Made by a program: the position numbers and the translations under genes
Notes under the pieces: model-generated
The model's database searches: none
What the model was told of the DNA's origin: nothing
What the model saw: only the letters and a program-made list of their open reading frames with translations
Origin: Candidatus Borrarchaeum weybense
GTDB lineage: Archaea > Asgardarchaeota > Sifarchaeia > Borrarchaeales > Borrarchaeaceae
Reading direction: 5' to 3'
Length of the DNA stretch: 64,000 bases
Assembly: GCA_019057385.1 (NCBI GenBank)
Contig: JAHQJS010000004.1
Span: 62,001 to 126,000 of the forward strand
Part shown: one piece after another, positions 44,809 through 53,811 of the stretch
How the letters are laid out: every line of letters begins with the position of its first letter
Position numbering within the stretch: position 1 is the stretch's first letter

Positions 44809-44823
44809 ACTTTCTCTGAAAGT
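44809..44823. promoter_or_regulatory. Perfect palindrome, candidate TrmB operator
   Basis: ACTTTC-TCT-GAAAGT is a perfect inverted repeat with 6-base arms. On the minus strand it lies just downstream of a TATA-like ACTATATAAC (about 44831-44841) and upstream of the regulator's ATG at 44729. A protein bound here would block transcription start. The assignment is by position only. Confidence 0.45.
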
Positions 44824-45033
44824 AACTCAAGTTATATAGTTTAAGACATGATTTTATTCCAGTATCATAACTCCTTTTTGCTAAATATGTTCAATAAAAC
44901 TCAATAAAAAGAAAATAAGCATTAATATGGTCTAAAAAGATGTTATAGACGAAATTATTGACGTTAGTTTTTATTGCGGAGGATTTTACCATATACTATA
45001 TATATGAGGAGTCGTAATATAGTACTCAAGTGG

Positions 45034-45110
45034 TGGTACTATAAATTTCCAACTTAAATGGTACTATAAATCAATCATTAAAAACATTCAAAATCTTAAA
45101 TCAATCATCA
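45034..45110 (+). promoter_or_regulatory. Tandem repeated promoter region of tfb
   Basis: TGGTACTATAAAT occurs twice, at 45034-45046 and 45059-45071, 25 bases apart, and AAATCAATCAT also occurs twice, near 45068 and 45098. Each TGGTACTATAAAT looks like a TATA element with flanking sequence. The region is about 65-140 bases upstream of the tfb ATG. It may be a dual promoter or a regulated site through which TFB controls itself. Confidence 0.5.
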
Positions 45111-45173
45111 AGAGTGCCTGAAAGTTGATAATTAAAAACAAATACCACCAAAAAATGTTGAGGTTCAACCTGA

Positions 45174-46106
45174 ATGAATGTAAATGAAATGTATTCGGAA
45201 ATTCCTGGTCTTATTACGATACAGACCTGCCCAGAATGCAATAACACTCATATCATCAGTGATTATGCAACAGGCAATCTTGTATGTGCCACATGTGGGC
45301 TAGTTTTATCCGACAATTACGTTTTAGACGAACAACCCGAGTGGAGAGCCTTTTCTAAGGAAGAATATAACAAAAAAAGCCGTGTTGGGGATCCTTTGTC
45401 TCCTTTAAAGATTGATTACGGGCTTGGTACAACGATAGATAAAAGAAATCAAGATGGATATGGAAATTTGCTTACACCTCGTTGTGCACATCGAATTAAT
45501 CGTCTTCGTTGGTTACATGATAGAAATCATCGATCTGTTACAAGGAATCTTTCAAAGGCTTTAGCGGAATTAAAGCGACTTTCATCTCAATTAGGTCTCC
45601 CAATGTCGGTTCGAAATGAGGCCGCTATCATCTACCGAAAGGCATTACGCAAAAGATTAATTCGTGGTCGTTCAATTGATGGAATGGTAGCAGCTTCACT
45701 GTATTTAGTAAGCAGAAGTCATGGGCTACCCCGTACCTTGAGAGAAATTGCATCCACTTCACGTTTGGACAAAAAAGAGATCGCTCGTTGCTATCGTGTG
45801 CTGTGCAATGAACTTAACTTGAAATTGCCGCCGACGGACGCGACTAGCATGGTACCAAGACTTGCAAATGACTTAGGGCTTTCTAGTTCCGTACAATGTA
45901 GAGCAATTGAAATTCTTAAGGAGGCTGAACGTTTAAAACTCAGTATTGGAAAGAATCCAATGAGTCTTGCAGCAGCCGCACTCTATATATCTGCAATCGA
46001 ATTTGGGGAAAGAAGAACACAACAAGAAGTTGCAGAAGTCGCACAAACAACTGAAGTTACACTGCGGAATCGTTACAAGGAAATTAAACGCGAACTGAGA
46101 CTCTAA
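45174..46106 (+). CDS. tfb: Transcription initiation factor B (TFB)
   Basis: TFB bridges TBP-bound promoter DNA and RNA polymerase. The 310-residue protein has an N-terminal zinc ribbon (C19, C22, C38, C41), the B-finger/reader region after EWRAFSKEEY, and two cyclin repeats starting at about residues 120 and 215 (NEAAIIYRKALRKRLIRGRS, then ATSMVPRLANDLGLSSSVQC). Length and layout are normal. It is divergent from the TrmB gene and is followed by a small Cys-containing gene 25 bases downstream. Confidence 0.97.
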   Translation: MNVNEMYSEIPGLITIQTCPECNNTHIISDYATGNLVCATCGLVLSDNYVLDEQPEWRAFSKEEYNKKSRVGDPLSPLKIDYGLGTTIDKRNQDGYGNLLTPRCAHRINRLRWLHDRNHRSVTRNLSKALAELKRLSSQLGLPMSVRNEAAIIYRKALRKRLIRGRSIDGMVAASLYLVSRSHGLPRTLREIASTSRLDKKEIARCYRVLCNELNLKLPPTDATSMVPRLANDLGLSSSVQCRAIEILKEAERLKLSIGKNPMSLAAAALYISAIEFGERRTQQEVAEVAQTTEVTLRNRYKEIKRELRL

Positions 46107-46131
46107 CACTTAAACTGTTACTCACAATACT

Positions 46132-46374
46132 TTGGTGAAATTAAAGATGGAAGAAGACCTGTATGCATTCTACATTTGTCGGAAATGCAAAAGAAAAGAC
46201 TGGGTACCTTTCACACAAGAAGACATAAATGCCGCCAGAAAATGTGGCGGTCTGTTTACAAAGGTTTTAGATCATGGTGATCATATAATCACACTGAAAA
46301 TTGATGCTAACGGAGCTGTACGTCGTGAATACAGCTCTGAAGACATTCTAAATATTCAACCAGGCGTTTCTTAA
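46132..46374 (+). CDS. Small unrecognised protein downstream of tfb
   Basis: An 80-residue product starting with GTG at 46132 (or with the ATG at 46141, MEEDLYAFYI). It has one CRKCKRK pair that could take part in metal binding, an amphipathic middle with HGDHIITLKIDANGAVRREY, and a polar C-terminus. No family is recognised. The 25-base distance from tfb suggests cotranscription. Confidence 0.6.
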   Translation: MVKLKMEEDLYAFYICRKCKRKDWVPFTQEDINAARKCGGLFTKVLDHGDHIITLKIDANGAVRREYSSEDILNIQPGVS

Positions 46375-46599
46375 AGTGAGCTTTTTACACTTTAATTCCT
46401 TTTTTTGTTTCAAATTGTGAATTGTTAGAATCCGTCTAAAATCACAAAGATCTTGTTTTTAATAATTGAGACTCTACAACAGCATAAGCATTCGTCATTA
46501 TAACTGTGACTTACAAAACTTTCATGAATTAACATCGCTAACGGAGCACAACCTTGTACATAATGATTATTTATGCTCTTTTGAACTGGTGAGAACGGA

Positions 46600-47103
46600 A
46601 TGATCAATTTGCATTGCAAACTTCTTATTATCACATTTGACGAAATTGATATTTTGCAGAAAATAAAACGTCGCGTTAAAGAATATCTTGGATGCGATAG
46701 TGTTGATAATAAAACCAGTAGTTATCCAAAAGCAAGAATGAGATTTATTCAATTAAACGCGTCAGATTTCTTACCTACTCTTGTTTCCTTAAAAAACGGC
46801 TATGATTTTGTTTTGGGGATTGTTAAAGCAGATCTGTATTTACCTCACTTGAATTTCGTATTAGGAGTAGCGCATCCTCAAGAATCAGTGTGTATTATCT
46901 CATTAGCCCGTTTGCGATCTTCCGATAGACAGCAATATATCGGTCGTGCTGTGAAAGAGGCAATACATGAGTTAGGACATCTTTTTGGCTTAGACCATTG
47001 TAATGATCCTAAATGCGTAATGCGCTTTTCTAACACGGTAACTGAGACAGATTTTAAAGACGACAAATATTGTGAGAAATGCTTGCAGTTATTGCAAAAA
47101 TAA
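46600..47103 (+). CDS. amzA: Archaemetzincin metalloprotease
   Basis: The 167-residue zinc protease carries the extended metzincin motif: H123, E124, H127 and H133 in IHELGHLFGLDHC, followed by CVMRFSNTV with the Met-turn. The second zinc site follows, with C134, C139, C158 and C161. All are conserved, so it should be an active protease; physiological substrates of archaemetzincins are not established. Single gene with a weak upstream ribosome site. Confidence 0.94.
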   Translation: MINLHCKLLIITFDEIDILQKIKRRVKEYLGCDSVDNKTSSYPKARMRFIQLNASDFLPTLVSLKNGYDFVLGIVKADLYLPHLNFVLGVAHPQESVCIISLARLRSSDRQQYIGRAVKEAIHELGHLFGLDHCNDPKCVMRFSNTVTETDFKDDKYCEKCLQLLQK

Positions 47104-47271
47104 GCACCTCTTTGTTGCTTTAAATGCAAAACAAGTTTTGAAAGATCTTTTTGTTTCTTATAATGTTTAAGATGATTTTTGCGCGTTTTTTGATAAATAA
47201 ATTGTAACAATAACGTTTCAAATACAAAAAATATAATAACAATAACTACAACTTTAACTAGGAGGTTTTTT

Positions 47272-47841
47272 ATGACACAACAACTAAAGGTTAAACTTCC
47301 TGGGACATTATATTTCATAGATCTGACCATGAATCCTGCAACAAATACTGGAAAGGTTACTTTAGAACGAAAAGCAGTTGAAGCTCAAAAAACTCTTTCG
47401 GATTTAAACCCACGTTCAATTCAAGGTGTTTTATTAGACTTATTAGATGCCAAAGGATTAAACCCTAATCCTAGGCTAATTTCACGCTTGCTTGAAGATC
47501 TTACAGAACCTGAGGTGGCAGAAGTAGTTGAAACAGTTGAAGAACCTAAAGTAATTAAGGAAGTAAAACCCGTTCCTATAATAACTGCCCGGGAAACAGT
47601 CCCTGAAATGCCTCCTCCTGTTGTTGAAATGAAAGCAGAACCCCCTGCAAAAGTTGATATAGCAGTTAATTCTCCTCTATTGAAATTCAAAGATGTTCTT
47701 GCAGCTGCAACTTTTCAAATGTCACAACTTGATTCACTTCTGAAAGAATCCACAAATACTGAAGTTGAATCCGCGATGAAATCACTTCAAAATTTGCTGA
47801 CGCAAGCTAAAAGCATCATTGACGAAATAATAACTAGATAA
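47272..47841 (+). CDS. Unrecognised acidic, Pro/Glu-rich protein
   Basis: The 189-residue product follows a strong TAGGAGG site. It has an N-terminal region with LYFIDLTMNPATNTGKV and SIQGVLLDLLDAKGL, then a low-complexity Pro/Glu/Val linker at about 80-125 (EVVETVEEPKVIKEVKPVP). A C-terminal helical or coiled-coil segment ends AKSIIDEIITR. No membrane segment is present. The layout resembles a scaffold or adaptor with two folded ends; no family is recognised. Confidence 0.65.
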   Translation: MTQQLKVKLPGTLYFIDLTMNPATNTGKVTLERKAVEAQKTLSDLNPRSIQGVLLDLLDAKGLNPNPRLISRLLEDLTEPEVAEVVETVEEPKVIKEVKPVPIITARETVPEMPPPVVEMKAEPPAKVDIAVNSPLLKFKDVLAAATFQMSQLDSLLKESTNTEVESAMKSLQNLLTQAKSIIDEIITR

Positions 47842-47878
47842 AGCAAGCTGCTATCTAGTTGCTCGGTAAAAAACAGAG

Positions 47879-48544
47879 CTAAACAATTCTTTTTAATAAT
47901 CGCTCAGGCATCGTTTCTATTGCTTCACGCGCTTGCTGCTTAGAAAGACCTGCGCCAACAGCTATTTTCCAAGCAACTTCCTGGTTAATTAAATCGCCTG
48001 GTTCGTGTGCATCTGTACAAACAACGAGCTTTACCCCATTTTCTATGGCAAGTTTGGCAACAATACCATTTGTGAGAGCATGCCCTCTACGCGAAGTTAA
48101 TTCAAAAATAACATCATTATTTGAGGCAACTTGGCAGATCTCATCTGTAATTAGCCCGGGATGCGCTAAGATATCGATGTCTGCATTAACAGCGGCCAAA
48201 TTTGTACCTTCTTCGACAGGTTCAGCCAGCGTCTCACCATGAACTAAGATTAATTTTGCCCCATATTCACGTGATTTCTTTGCTAATTCAGAAATACTTT
48301 TAGCCGGTACCATAGTTAACTCGGCACCAGGAATCACGGTGATATCCCAGTATTTCATTAATTCTTCCGAGACTTGAACAATACGGGGTATTACATGATC
48401 TAAAGTGGATATATCCACATGATCGGTAATGGCAATCGCACTGTAGTTCATAACTTTAGCCATGCGAACCAATTCGCTCGGTAATAAAACCCCGTCTGAG
48501 AAAATGGTATGAGCGTGAAATTCTATACGTCTTCCATTATCCAT
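47879..48544 (-). CDS. PHP-domain metal-dependent phosphoesterase
   Basis: The 221-residue protein has the PHP motifs: EFHAHTIFSDGVLLPSELVR (motif I, two His), IAITDHVD (motif II), ILVHGETL, IDILAHPG (motif III) and LVVCTDAHEPGD (motif IV). These bind two or three metal ions. The family includes histidinol phosphatases and nucleotide phosphodiesterases; the specific substrate is not evident. It lies just downstream of the Fe-S subunit gene on the same strand. Confidence 0.88.
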   Translation of the reverse strand: MDNGRRIEFHAHTIFSDGVLLPSELVRMAKVMNYSAIAITDHVDISTLDHVIPRIVQVSEELMKYWDITVIPGAELTMVPAKSISELAKKSREYGAKLILVHGETLAEPVEEGTNLAAVNADIDILAHPGLITDEICQVASNNDVIFELTSRRGHALTNGIVAKLAIENGVKLVVCTDAHEPGDLINQEVAWKIAVGAGLSKQQAREAIETMPERLLKRIV

Positions 48545-48612
48545 TGAGTATCCTCCTTGATTTATTTTGATTGGAATGCCCTAATTTTTTAGAGCCTTTA
48601 GCCCATGATATC

Positions 48613-49734
48613 TCAATCTATTGCCATATCAATGATATCCATCACGTCGAGGAGCTTAATATTGTAATTTCGAATAACTTTGTCAAAATTAAATTCACAA
48701 GTGGGACAGATCGTGACTAAGTACTCCGCTCCCGTTTCTTCGGCCTCTTTAAGGCGGCTATCTGTGAGATTAGCTACCAAATCATAATCGACTGCCATAA
48801 GTCCACCGCCTCCGCCACAGCAATGTGATTGATACCCAATGTGCGGCATCTCGATTAGTTCAATACCTGGAATTGCGTTTAGTATTGTACGAGGTTCTTC
48901 GATAATACCGGCAAGTCTCCCTAGATGACAGGGATCATGGTATGTGACTTTCATATTTACTGGTTTTTTGAAGGTAATTTTTCCGCTCTCAATTTCTTTG
49001 GCAATGATCTGGATAACATGTAGGACTTCAAAATCAAATTTCTCATAAAATTTTGGATATTTGTCTCTGAAAGTTCTCAGGCAGCCTGGGCAATGAGTTA
49101 CAATGGTCTTAACACCGGCTTCTCTGAATAATTTTTCTGTCTTCTCTATTTGCGCTCGAAATTTATTCCAATGTCCTGTTGTATGCATGAGTTCTCCACA
49201 GCATGGCTCATCCGAGCCCAAGTAGTTCATTTCAATCCCAAGTTTTTTTAGGATCCTCACCGTTTTTTCTAAGCGTTCTGGATAAAAAAGTGAATCTGTA
49301 CATCCTGCGTAAAAGAGGATTGGAGACTGTTTGTTGAATTCAATACCTTCTGCCCAGTCCGTTTTATCCTCGCGATCTAATTGAAACGGATTTTCTTTTT
49401 CGAGGATGGAATTAATTCCAATGAGATGATTTTCATCGGTAAATCCTTTTTTGACTAGATCTGCTCGGAGTGCTTCTAGGATTTCGTCATTATCAAGTGC
49501 ACAATTAGCGGCACAGGAACCACAAACACTACAGGTGTTGACAATTTTGGCAATTTCTTCGTACTCGTTTTCTGGAATAATTCCTTCGAGCATGCCTCGG
49601 GCAATAAGCATTTTTCCACGACATGCATACGTTTCTAGTTTTTTCTCTTTAAAAACTGGACATTCTTCACGACAGAAACCACACCGTGTACGATTACAGG
49701 TGTAAATTGCATCTTTGTATTTTTCTAACTCCAT
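48613..49734 (-). CDS. Fe-S oxidoreductase subunit (GlpC/HdrD-like, two CCG domains)
   Basis: The frame opens at 49788, inside the FAD gene; the ATG at 49734 behind AGAGGAATAAA is preferred and leaves a 10-base gap. The 373-residue protein has two 4Fe-4S ferredoxin motifs (CNRTRCGFCREECP and CSVCGSCAANC). Two CCG domains follow (SDEPCCGELMHTTG and YQSHCCGGGGGLM), as in glycolate oxidase GlcF, GlpC and HdrD. It would take electrons from the FAD subunit encoded directly upstream and pass them to the membrane or a soluble carrier. Confidence 0.92.
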   Translation of the reverse strand: MELEKYKDAIYTCNRTRCGFCREECPVFKEKKLETYACRGKMLIARGMLEGIIPENEYEEIAKIVNTCSVCGSCAANCALDNDEILEALRADLVKKGFTDENHLIGINSILEKENPFQLDREDKTDWAEGIEFNKQSPILFYAGCTDSLFYPERLEKTVRILKKLGIEMNYLGSDEPCCGELMHTTGHWNKFRAQIEKTEKLFREAGVKTIVTHCPGCLRTFRDKYPKFYEKFDFEVLHVIQIIAKEIESGKITFKKPVNMKVTYHDPCHLGRLAGIIEEPRTILNAIPGIELIEMPHIGYQSHCCGGGGGLMAVDYDLVANLTDSRLKEAEETGAEYLVTICPTCEFNFDKVIRNYNIKLLDVMDIIDMAID

Positions 49735-49744
49735 TTTTATTCCT

Positions 49745-51241
49745 CTAGTTTTTCTCGATTTTAACGGTAATTTTGTTAATTTCATCAACGGAAAACTTCT
49801 TCCCTGGATTCATTATATTATTTGGATCGAAGATCTTCTTTATTTGCATCATCACGTCAAGGCTGTCACCGTGTTCATAACGATTATAGCCGATGCGAAA
49901 TTCACCGTCCCCCCAATAGGTGCTCATTGTTCCTTCGAGGTCAACTGCCATATAGCTCATTTCTTTGACGTAATTCCACCAGCCTCGCACGTTTTCTGGA
50001 TCTTTATCATCCACCCATACTGCAAATGAAATAGAAGGGCTTATACAACTCGCCTTCTCATTGTAAACACACATACCTAAGATTTCAAGCCCATTTTTTT
50101 CCGCTATTTCTAAATATCTTTGGTATCCTTCCTCAATACGTCCTACTGGAAGTCCGAGATCTGCAGCACCAAATTTCTTTTCCCGTTGGCTATCTGGCCA
50201 TTTTTGCCTAAACGGAATGAAACTGCCAGTATGTTTAGAGTTCCACCACGACTCGACCATAGCCTCCTCCTTAAGTAACTCACCATCTGTTTCTTCTACG
50301 AGTTTTAGCGCATATTCCTTTGAAAAATCTACAACCTTGCTGTCGCCATTAAATGATACAAACAGTACCGCATCCGTCCATTCTGGAATGTCTGGGTCAC
50401 GATTATGCTTCAATCGGAATGAATGTGTGTAAAAATTAAGTCGCCTTCCACAATTTACATGGGCAGATTCTACACTTAGTCCAGCTTGCAATAATCTTTG
50501 AAGTGAATTTATTGCGTCAGTAATTGATCTAAATAGTAAGCCTAAGACTGCACGTGCTTTAGGTAGAGGGTATATTCGAAGTGTTGCCTCACATACTAAG
50601 CCTAAGGTTCCTTCTGATCCGATAAATAGGGGCATTAAATTAAGTCCTGTGCTACTCACGAGAGCCTTTCGATGACCAATTCGTAAAATTTGGCCAGTTC
50701 CAGTTACAACAACTGTGTTCAACAAGAAGTCAGGGGTGCGTCCATATTTAATCGCGAAGGTTCCATCGTTATTACAGGCGATAGCAGAGCCCACAGTTGA
50801 GGCCGGTTTGCTTTCTGGGTCATGCGGAAACCATAGTCCATATTCTGCTAAAATTTCATTTAATCGAAGAATCGTGATACCGACGCCACAGGTTACGGTC
50901 ATATTTTTTACGTCAACTTCTTTAACTTTGTCTAAACCCTTCATATCTACAGATATTCCGCCATAGATTGGCACACTTGCCCCGCTCATCCCTGTCCCAC
51001 CTGCATAAGGTATGACGGGAATTTTGTACTCATTAGCTATTTTCACCATTTTCGAGGCTTCTTCGATTGAAAAAGGTCTAACAACGATATCTGGTAAATA
51101 TGCCTCCTTCGCATCACGAGGAGACCAGTCTCTTGAGTATGCCATTCTATGAAATGTTTGTGTGAACACTTTGCCTTCGCCGAGTGTCTCTCTAAGTTTT
51201 TGAGCAATTTCTTCATAATCTTGATCTTTCAAATTTGACAC
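49745..51241 (-). CDS. GlcD-type FAD-linked oxidase subunit
   Basis: A 498-residue FAD_binding_4 protein of the VAO/PCMH fold: IPVIPYAGGTGMSGASVPIY, ASTVGSAIACNNDGTFAIKY and IGSEGTLGLVCEATLRIYP. The C-terminal FAD-oxidase domain ends KKIFDPNNIMNPGK. Such enzymes oxidise 2-hydroxy acids (glycolate, D-lactate, 2-hydroxyglutarate). With the downstream Fe-S gene it forms a two-subunit dehydrogenase. A tnpB element has inserted about 50 bases upstream of its start, which may have replaced its promoter. Confidence 0.93.
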   Translation of the reverse strand: MSNLKDQDYEEIAQKLRETLGEGKVFTQTFHRMAYSRDWSPRDAKEAYLPDIVVRPFSIEEASKMVKIANEYKIPVIPYAGGTGMSGASVPIYGGISVDMKGLDKVKEVDVKNMTVTCGVGITILRLNEILAEYGLWFPHDPESKPASTVGSAIACNNDGTFAIKYGRTPDFLLNTVVVTGTGQILRIGHRKALVSSTGLNLMPLFIGSEGTLGLVCEATLRIYPLPKARAVLGLLFRSITDAINSLQRLLQAGLSVESAHVNCGRRLNFYTHSFRLKHNRDPDIPEWTDAVLFVSFNGDSKVVDFSKEYALKLVEETDGELLKEEAMVESWWNSKHTGSFIPFRQKWPDSQREKKFGAADLGLPVGRIEEGYQRYLEIAEKNGLEILGMCVYNEKASCISPSISFAVWVDDKDPENVRGWWNYVKEMSYMAVDLEGTMSTYWGDGEFRIGYNRYEHGDSLDVMMQIKKIFDPNNIMNPGKKFSVDEINKITVKIEKN

Positions 51242-51452
51242 CTTAAAATGATTAAACGCGAAACTGGCTTCGCTTATTGTTTATATGCTTTATGAAGTCT
51301 TCGCAAGAAGACCCCCCAACGTGTTGGGGGGATGAATTGCGTTTTTTTACTGGTTTCACTTTCATGGTAGTGTCCCTCAGTTTAAATAGCAGTTTGCGGA
51401 TACTAACTATCGTGAGTGACATGATGCTCAGGGGAACAGAGGAAGAAATGCG

Positions 51453-52619
51453 ATGAAACGCACGTACAAATTTCGCCTGTATCCCACCACACCACAACAG
51501 GCTACTTTGAGGCAATGGCTGACTATCTGTCGTCTGTTGTATAATAACGCGCTGGCGGAGCGAAAAGAGGCCAGGGACGGGCAGCAACAGGCAGTCAGCT
51601 ATTATGAGCAAGCCAACCACTTGAAAGCAGCAAAACAGACCAATCCATTTTTGCAAGCGGTGCATTCGCAGGTACTGCAAGACGTGCTGAAACGACTGGA
51701 TAAGACCTTCAAGAACTTCTTTCGACGCATTAAAAAGGGTGAAAAAGCAGGATACCCACGATTTAAAGGGAAATACCGCTATGATTCCTTCACGTACCCG
51801 CAAAGTGGGTTCGCCCTCGATTACCACCACCAGAAACTTCGCCTCTCGAAAATCGGAGTTATTACCATCAAACTCCACCGACCTATCCCATCTGAAGGCG
51901 AGGTTAAGACCTGTACCATTAAACGTGATGTCGACCACTGGTATGCCTGTTTTGTAGTCGCACTGCCTGACTCCACTCCTGAGTCTCAGAAAAGAGACAT
52001 ACAGCAGGCGATAGGGGTGGATGTCGGGCTGAAGAGTTTACTGACGTTCAATAACGGAGACACCATAGACAACCCGCGCTGGTTAAGACACTCGGAGCAG
52101 AAACTCGCTAAAGAACAGCGAAGGAAAGACAGGAAGGTTAAGAGCTCACGTAACCGTCACAAGCAGAACAGGAAGGTGGCACGGGTACACCGGAAGATAC
52201 GCAACCAGCGCAAGGACTTTCATCACAAGCTCAGCCGGAAACTGGTCGATAACTATGACCTGATTGTGTATGAGCAGCTTAGCATCACCAACATGGTGAA
52301 GAACCATCGTCTCGCCAAGTCGATTAGTGACGCCGGCTGGGGGCAACTCATGTGTTTTACCGAGTACAAAGCGGAGGAAGCTGGTACGCTGGTAGAGTAT
52401 GTGAGTGCCTATCACACCACACAACGGTGTAGTCGGTGTGGGAAGTTGGTGCCGAAAACCCTGGCAACACGAATCCACCGCTGTCCGTACTGTGGATTGG
52501 TGTTAGCGAGAGACCATAATTCCGCCATTATGGTGTTACAGCGATCCACTCACTATGTAAAAGCACGATCATCATCATTATCATCATCAGGGCAGGAACT
52601 GCCCGTAGAGCCTGGTTGA
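51453..52619 (+). CDS. tnpB: TnpB RNA-guided nuclease (IS605 OrfB)
   Basis: A complete 388-residue TnpB: MKRTYKFRLYPTTPQQATLR at the N-terminus, RuvC motifs GVDVGLKSLLTFNNGD, VYEQLSITNM and ARDHNSAI, and the zinc ribbon CSRCG...CPYCG. All three catalytic acids and four zinc ligands are present. A short in-frame Ser-codon expansion near the C-terminus (SSSLSSSGQELP) distinguishes it from copy 1. Its guide RNA would be encoded at the right end of the element. Confidence 0.94.
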   Translation: MKRTYKFRLYPTTPQQATLRQWLTICRLLYNNALAERKEARDGQQQAVSYYEQANHLKAAKQTNPFLQAVHSQVLQDVLKRLDKTFKNFFRRIKKGEKAGYPRFKGKYRYDSFTYPQSGFALDYHHQKLRLSKIGVITIKLHRPIPSEGEVKTCTIKRDVDHWYACFVVALPDSTPESQKRDIQQAIGVDVGLKSLLTFNNGDTIDNPRWLRHSEQKLAKEQRRKDRKVKSSRNRHKQNRKVARVHRKIRNQRKDFHHKLSRKLVDNYDLIVYEQLSITNMVKNHRLAKSISDAGWGQLMCFTEYKAEEAGTLVEYVSAYHTTQRCSRCGKLVPKTLATRIHRCPYCGLVLARDHNSAIMVLQRSTHYVKARSSSLSSSGQELPVEPG

Positions 52620-52680
52620 CATGTCCCGCTGGGGAATGGATGACCCAGGAAGCCAGCCTACTTGTAGGGTGGTAGTTCAC
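52560..52680 (+). ncRNA. Putative omegaRNA (reRNA) scaffold of TnpB copy 2
   Basis: The 3' end of tnpB plus the right end contain GGCAGGAACTGCC and a terminal stem ending GGTGGTAGTTCAC. By analogy with characterised TnpB systems this RNA binds TnpB and takes its guide from the flank, here beginning GAAGCTCAAAACTG. The 5' limit is approximate and no expression evidence exists. Confidence 0.5.
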
Positions 52681-52878
52681 GAAGCTCAAAACTGCTAATA
52701 GGGCATCTCCGTATTATAATTAAACACATTTTGTATATCTTTGTTTATTTGTGCAAAGGTATTGGTGAAAGAAATTAGTTAAATTTTATGGAGGAGTAAC
52801 TATTTATCTACCAAACCACGTAAGGTAACGTACGATTTACTCTCTTTAAAGAAACGACAATATAGGAGATGAAAATGC

Positions 52879-53703
52879 ATGAGTAAACTTACTTTTACTT
52901 TGACACCTTCAGAATCAAAAAGATTAATTGGAAAAGGCGTTGCAGCTCTTCCAGAAGTTAAAAATGCATTATCTAGCGGGAAAATAATCATTATAGGCGG
53001 AAGTACAAATGGATATGTCGCCGAAGAAATATTACAAAAGAAGATTGATCGCCAATACTTTGCAGCAGGAATGATAAAACCACGTGGCACATGTCTTACT
53101 AAGACAGACGAACGTATACCTCCAATTGTGATTGAACAAGGAAAACAAGTCGAGATGAAGTATGCAGATGCACTTGATGAATTGAAATCAGAGGATGTAG
53201 TAATTAAGGGGGCTAATGCCCTTTATTCAACCTTCGAAAATGGGCATTACACGTGGTATCCGGCAATTATGTTGGGGCATCCAATAGGAGGTACTACAGG
53301 CGCGTTTATAGGTCCTGTAAGCGCTAGAGGAGCACACTTGATCATGCCTGTAGGTTTAGAGAAACTTATTCCTTTGCCTATCGCAGAACTAGCAGCTTTA
53401 GATTTAGGTATCAAGAAGTTTGATTATCCATTAGGTCTTCATTATGGAATACTTCCAGTAATTGGAGGCAAGGTCATCACAGAAGTCGAAGCTTGTAAAG
53501 AACTATTCGACCTTTCAGTTTATCCCGTCGGAGCTGGAGGTGTAAATGGCGCAGAAGGTGCTATAACTCTTTTCTCAGAAGGCGACGATGAAAAAATACA
53601 GAATGCATTACAACTAGTACAGAGTATTAAAGGCGAACCGCCTACACAGTTAAATGCAACTGAATGCAAGGGTTGTACTGTACCCTGTCTTAACGCCGAA
53701 TAA
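52879..53703 (+). CDS. Unrecognised protein, paralogue of the 54208-55053 product
   Basis: A 274-residue soluble protein preceded by GGAGATGAAAA. It shares a clear pattern with the convergent gene at 54208: an N-terminal LTPSESKRLIGKGVA, then a Gly-rich IIIGGSTNGYVAEE. A central VIKGANALYSTFENG, MPVGLEKLIPLP and a C-terminal GGVNGAEGAITLFSEGDDE follow, with a terminal CKGCTVPC. The Gly-rich segments suggest a nucleotide or sugar-phosphate fold; the terminal Cys cluster could bind metal or an Fe-S centre. No family name is known to me. Confidence 0.75.
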   Translation: MSKLTFTLTPSESKRLIGKGVAALPEVKNALSSGKIIIIGGSTNGYVAEEILQKKIDRQYFAAGMIKPRGTCLTKTDERIPPIVIEQGKQVEMKYADALDELKSEDVVIKGANALYSTFENGHYTWYPAIMLGHPIGGTTGAFIGPVSARGAHLIMPVGLEKLIPLPIAELAALDLGIKKFDYPLGLHYGILPVIGGKVITEVEACKELFDLSVYPVGAGGVNGAEGAITLFSEGDDEKIQNALQLVQSIKGEPPTQLNATECKGCTVPCLNAE

Positions 53704-53811
53704 GCCTTTAAATGGGCACGAGCAGTTATGTCACAATCATATAGATTTTAAGTCATTTATCATAATAGTTGATTACAGTTTGAGCAAGAGCTCGAAAGGT
53801 TGTGAACTCTT

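Larger units (their letters stand above)
51294..52680 (+). mobile_element. IS1341-type (tnpB-only) IS200/IS605-family element, copy 2
   Basis: It begins just after TTTAT (51289-51293). The left end has CGCAAGAAGACC and a CCCCCCAAC-GTG-TTGGGGGG hairpin, and the right end finishes with TAGGGTGGTAGTTCAC at 52680. It carries one tnpB and no tnpA. Its composition is visibly richer in GC than the neighbouring genes. It is closely related to the copy at 1577-2941 and inserted just upstream of the glcD-like gene, divergent from it. Confidence 0.88.
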
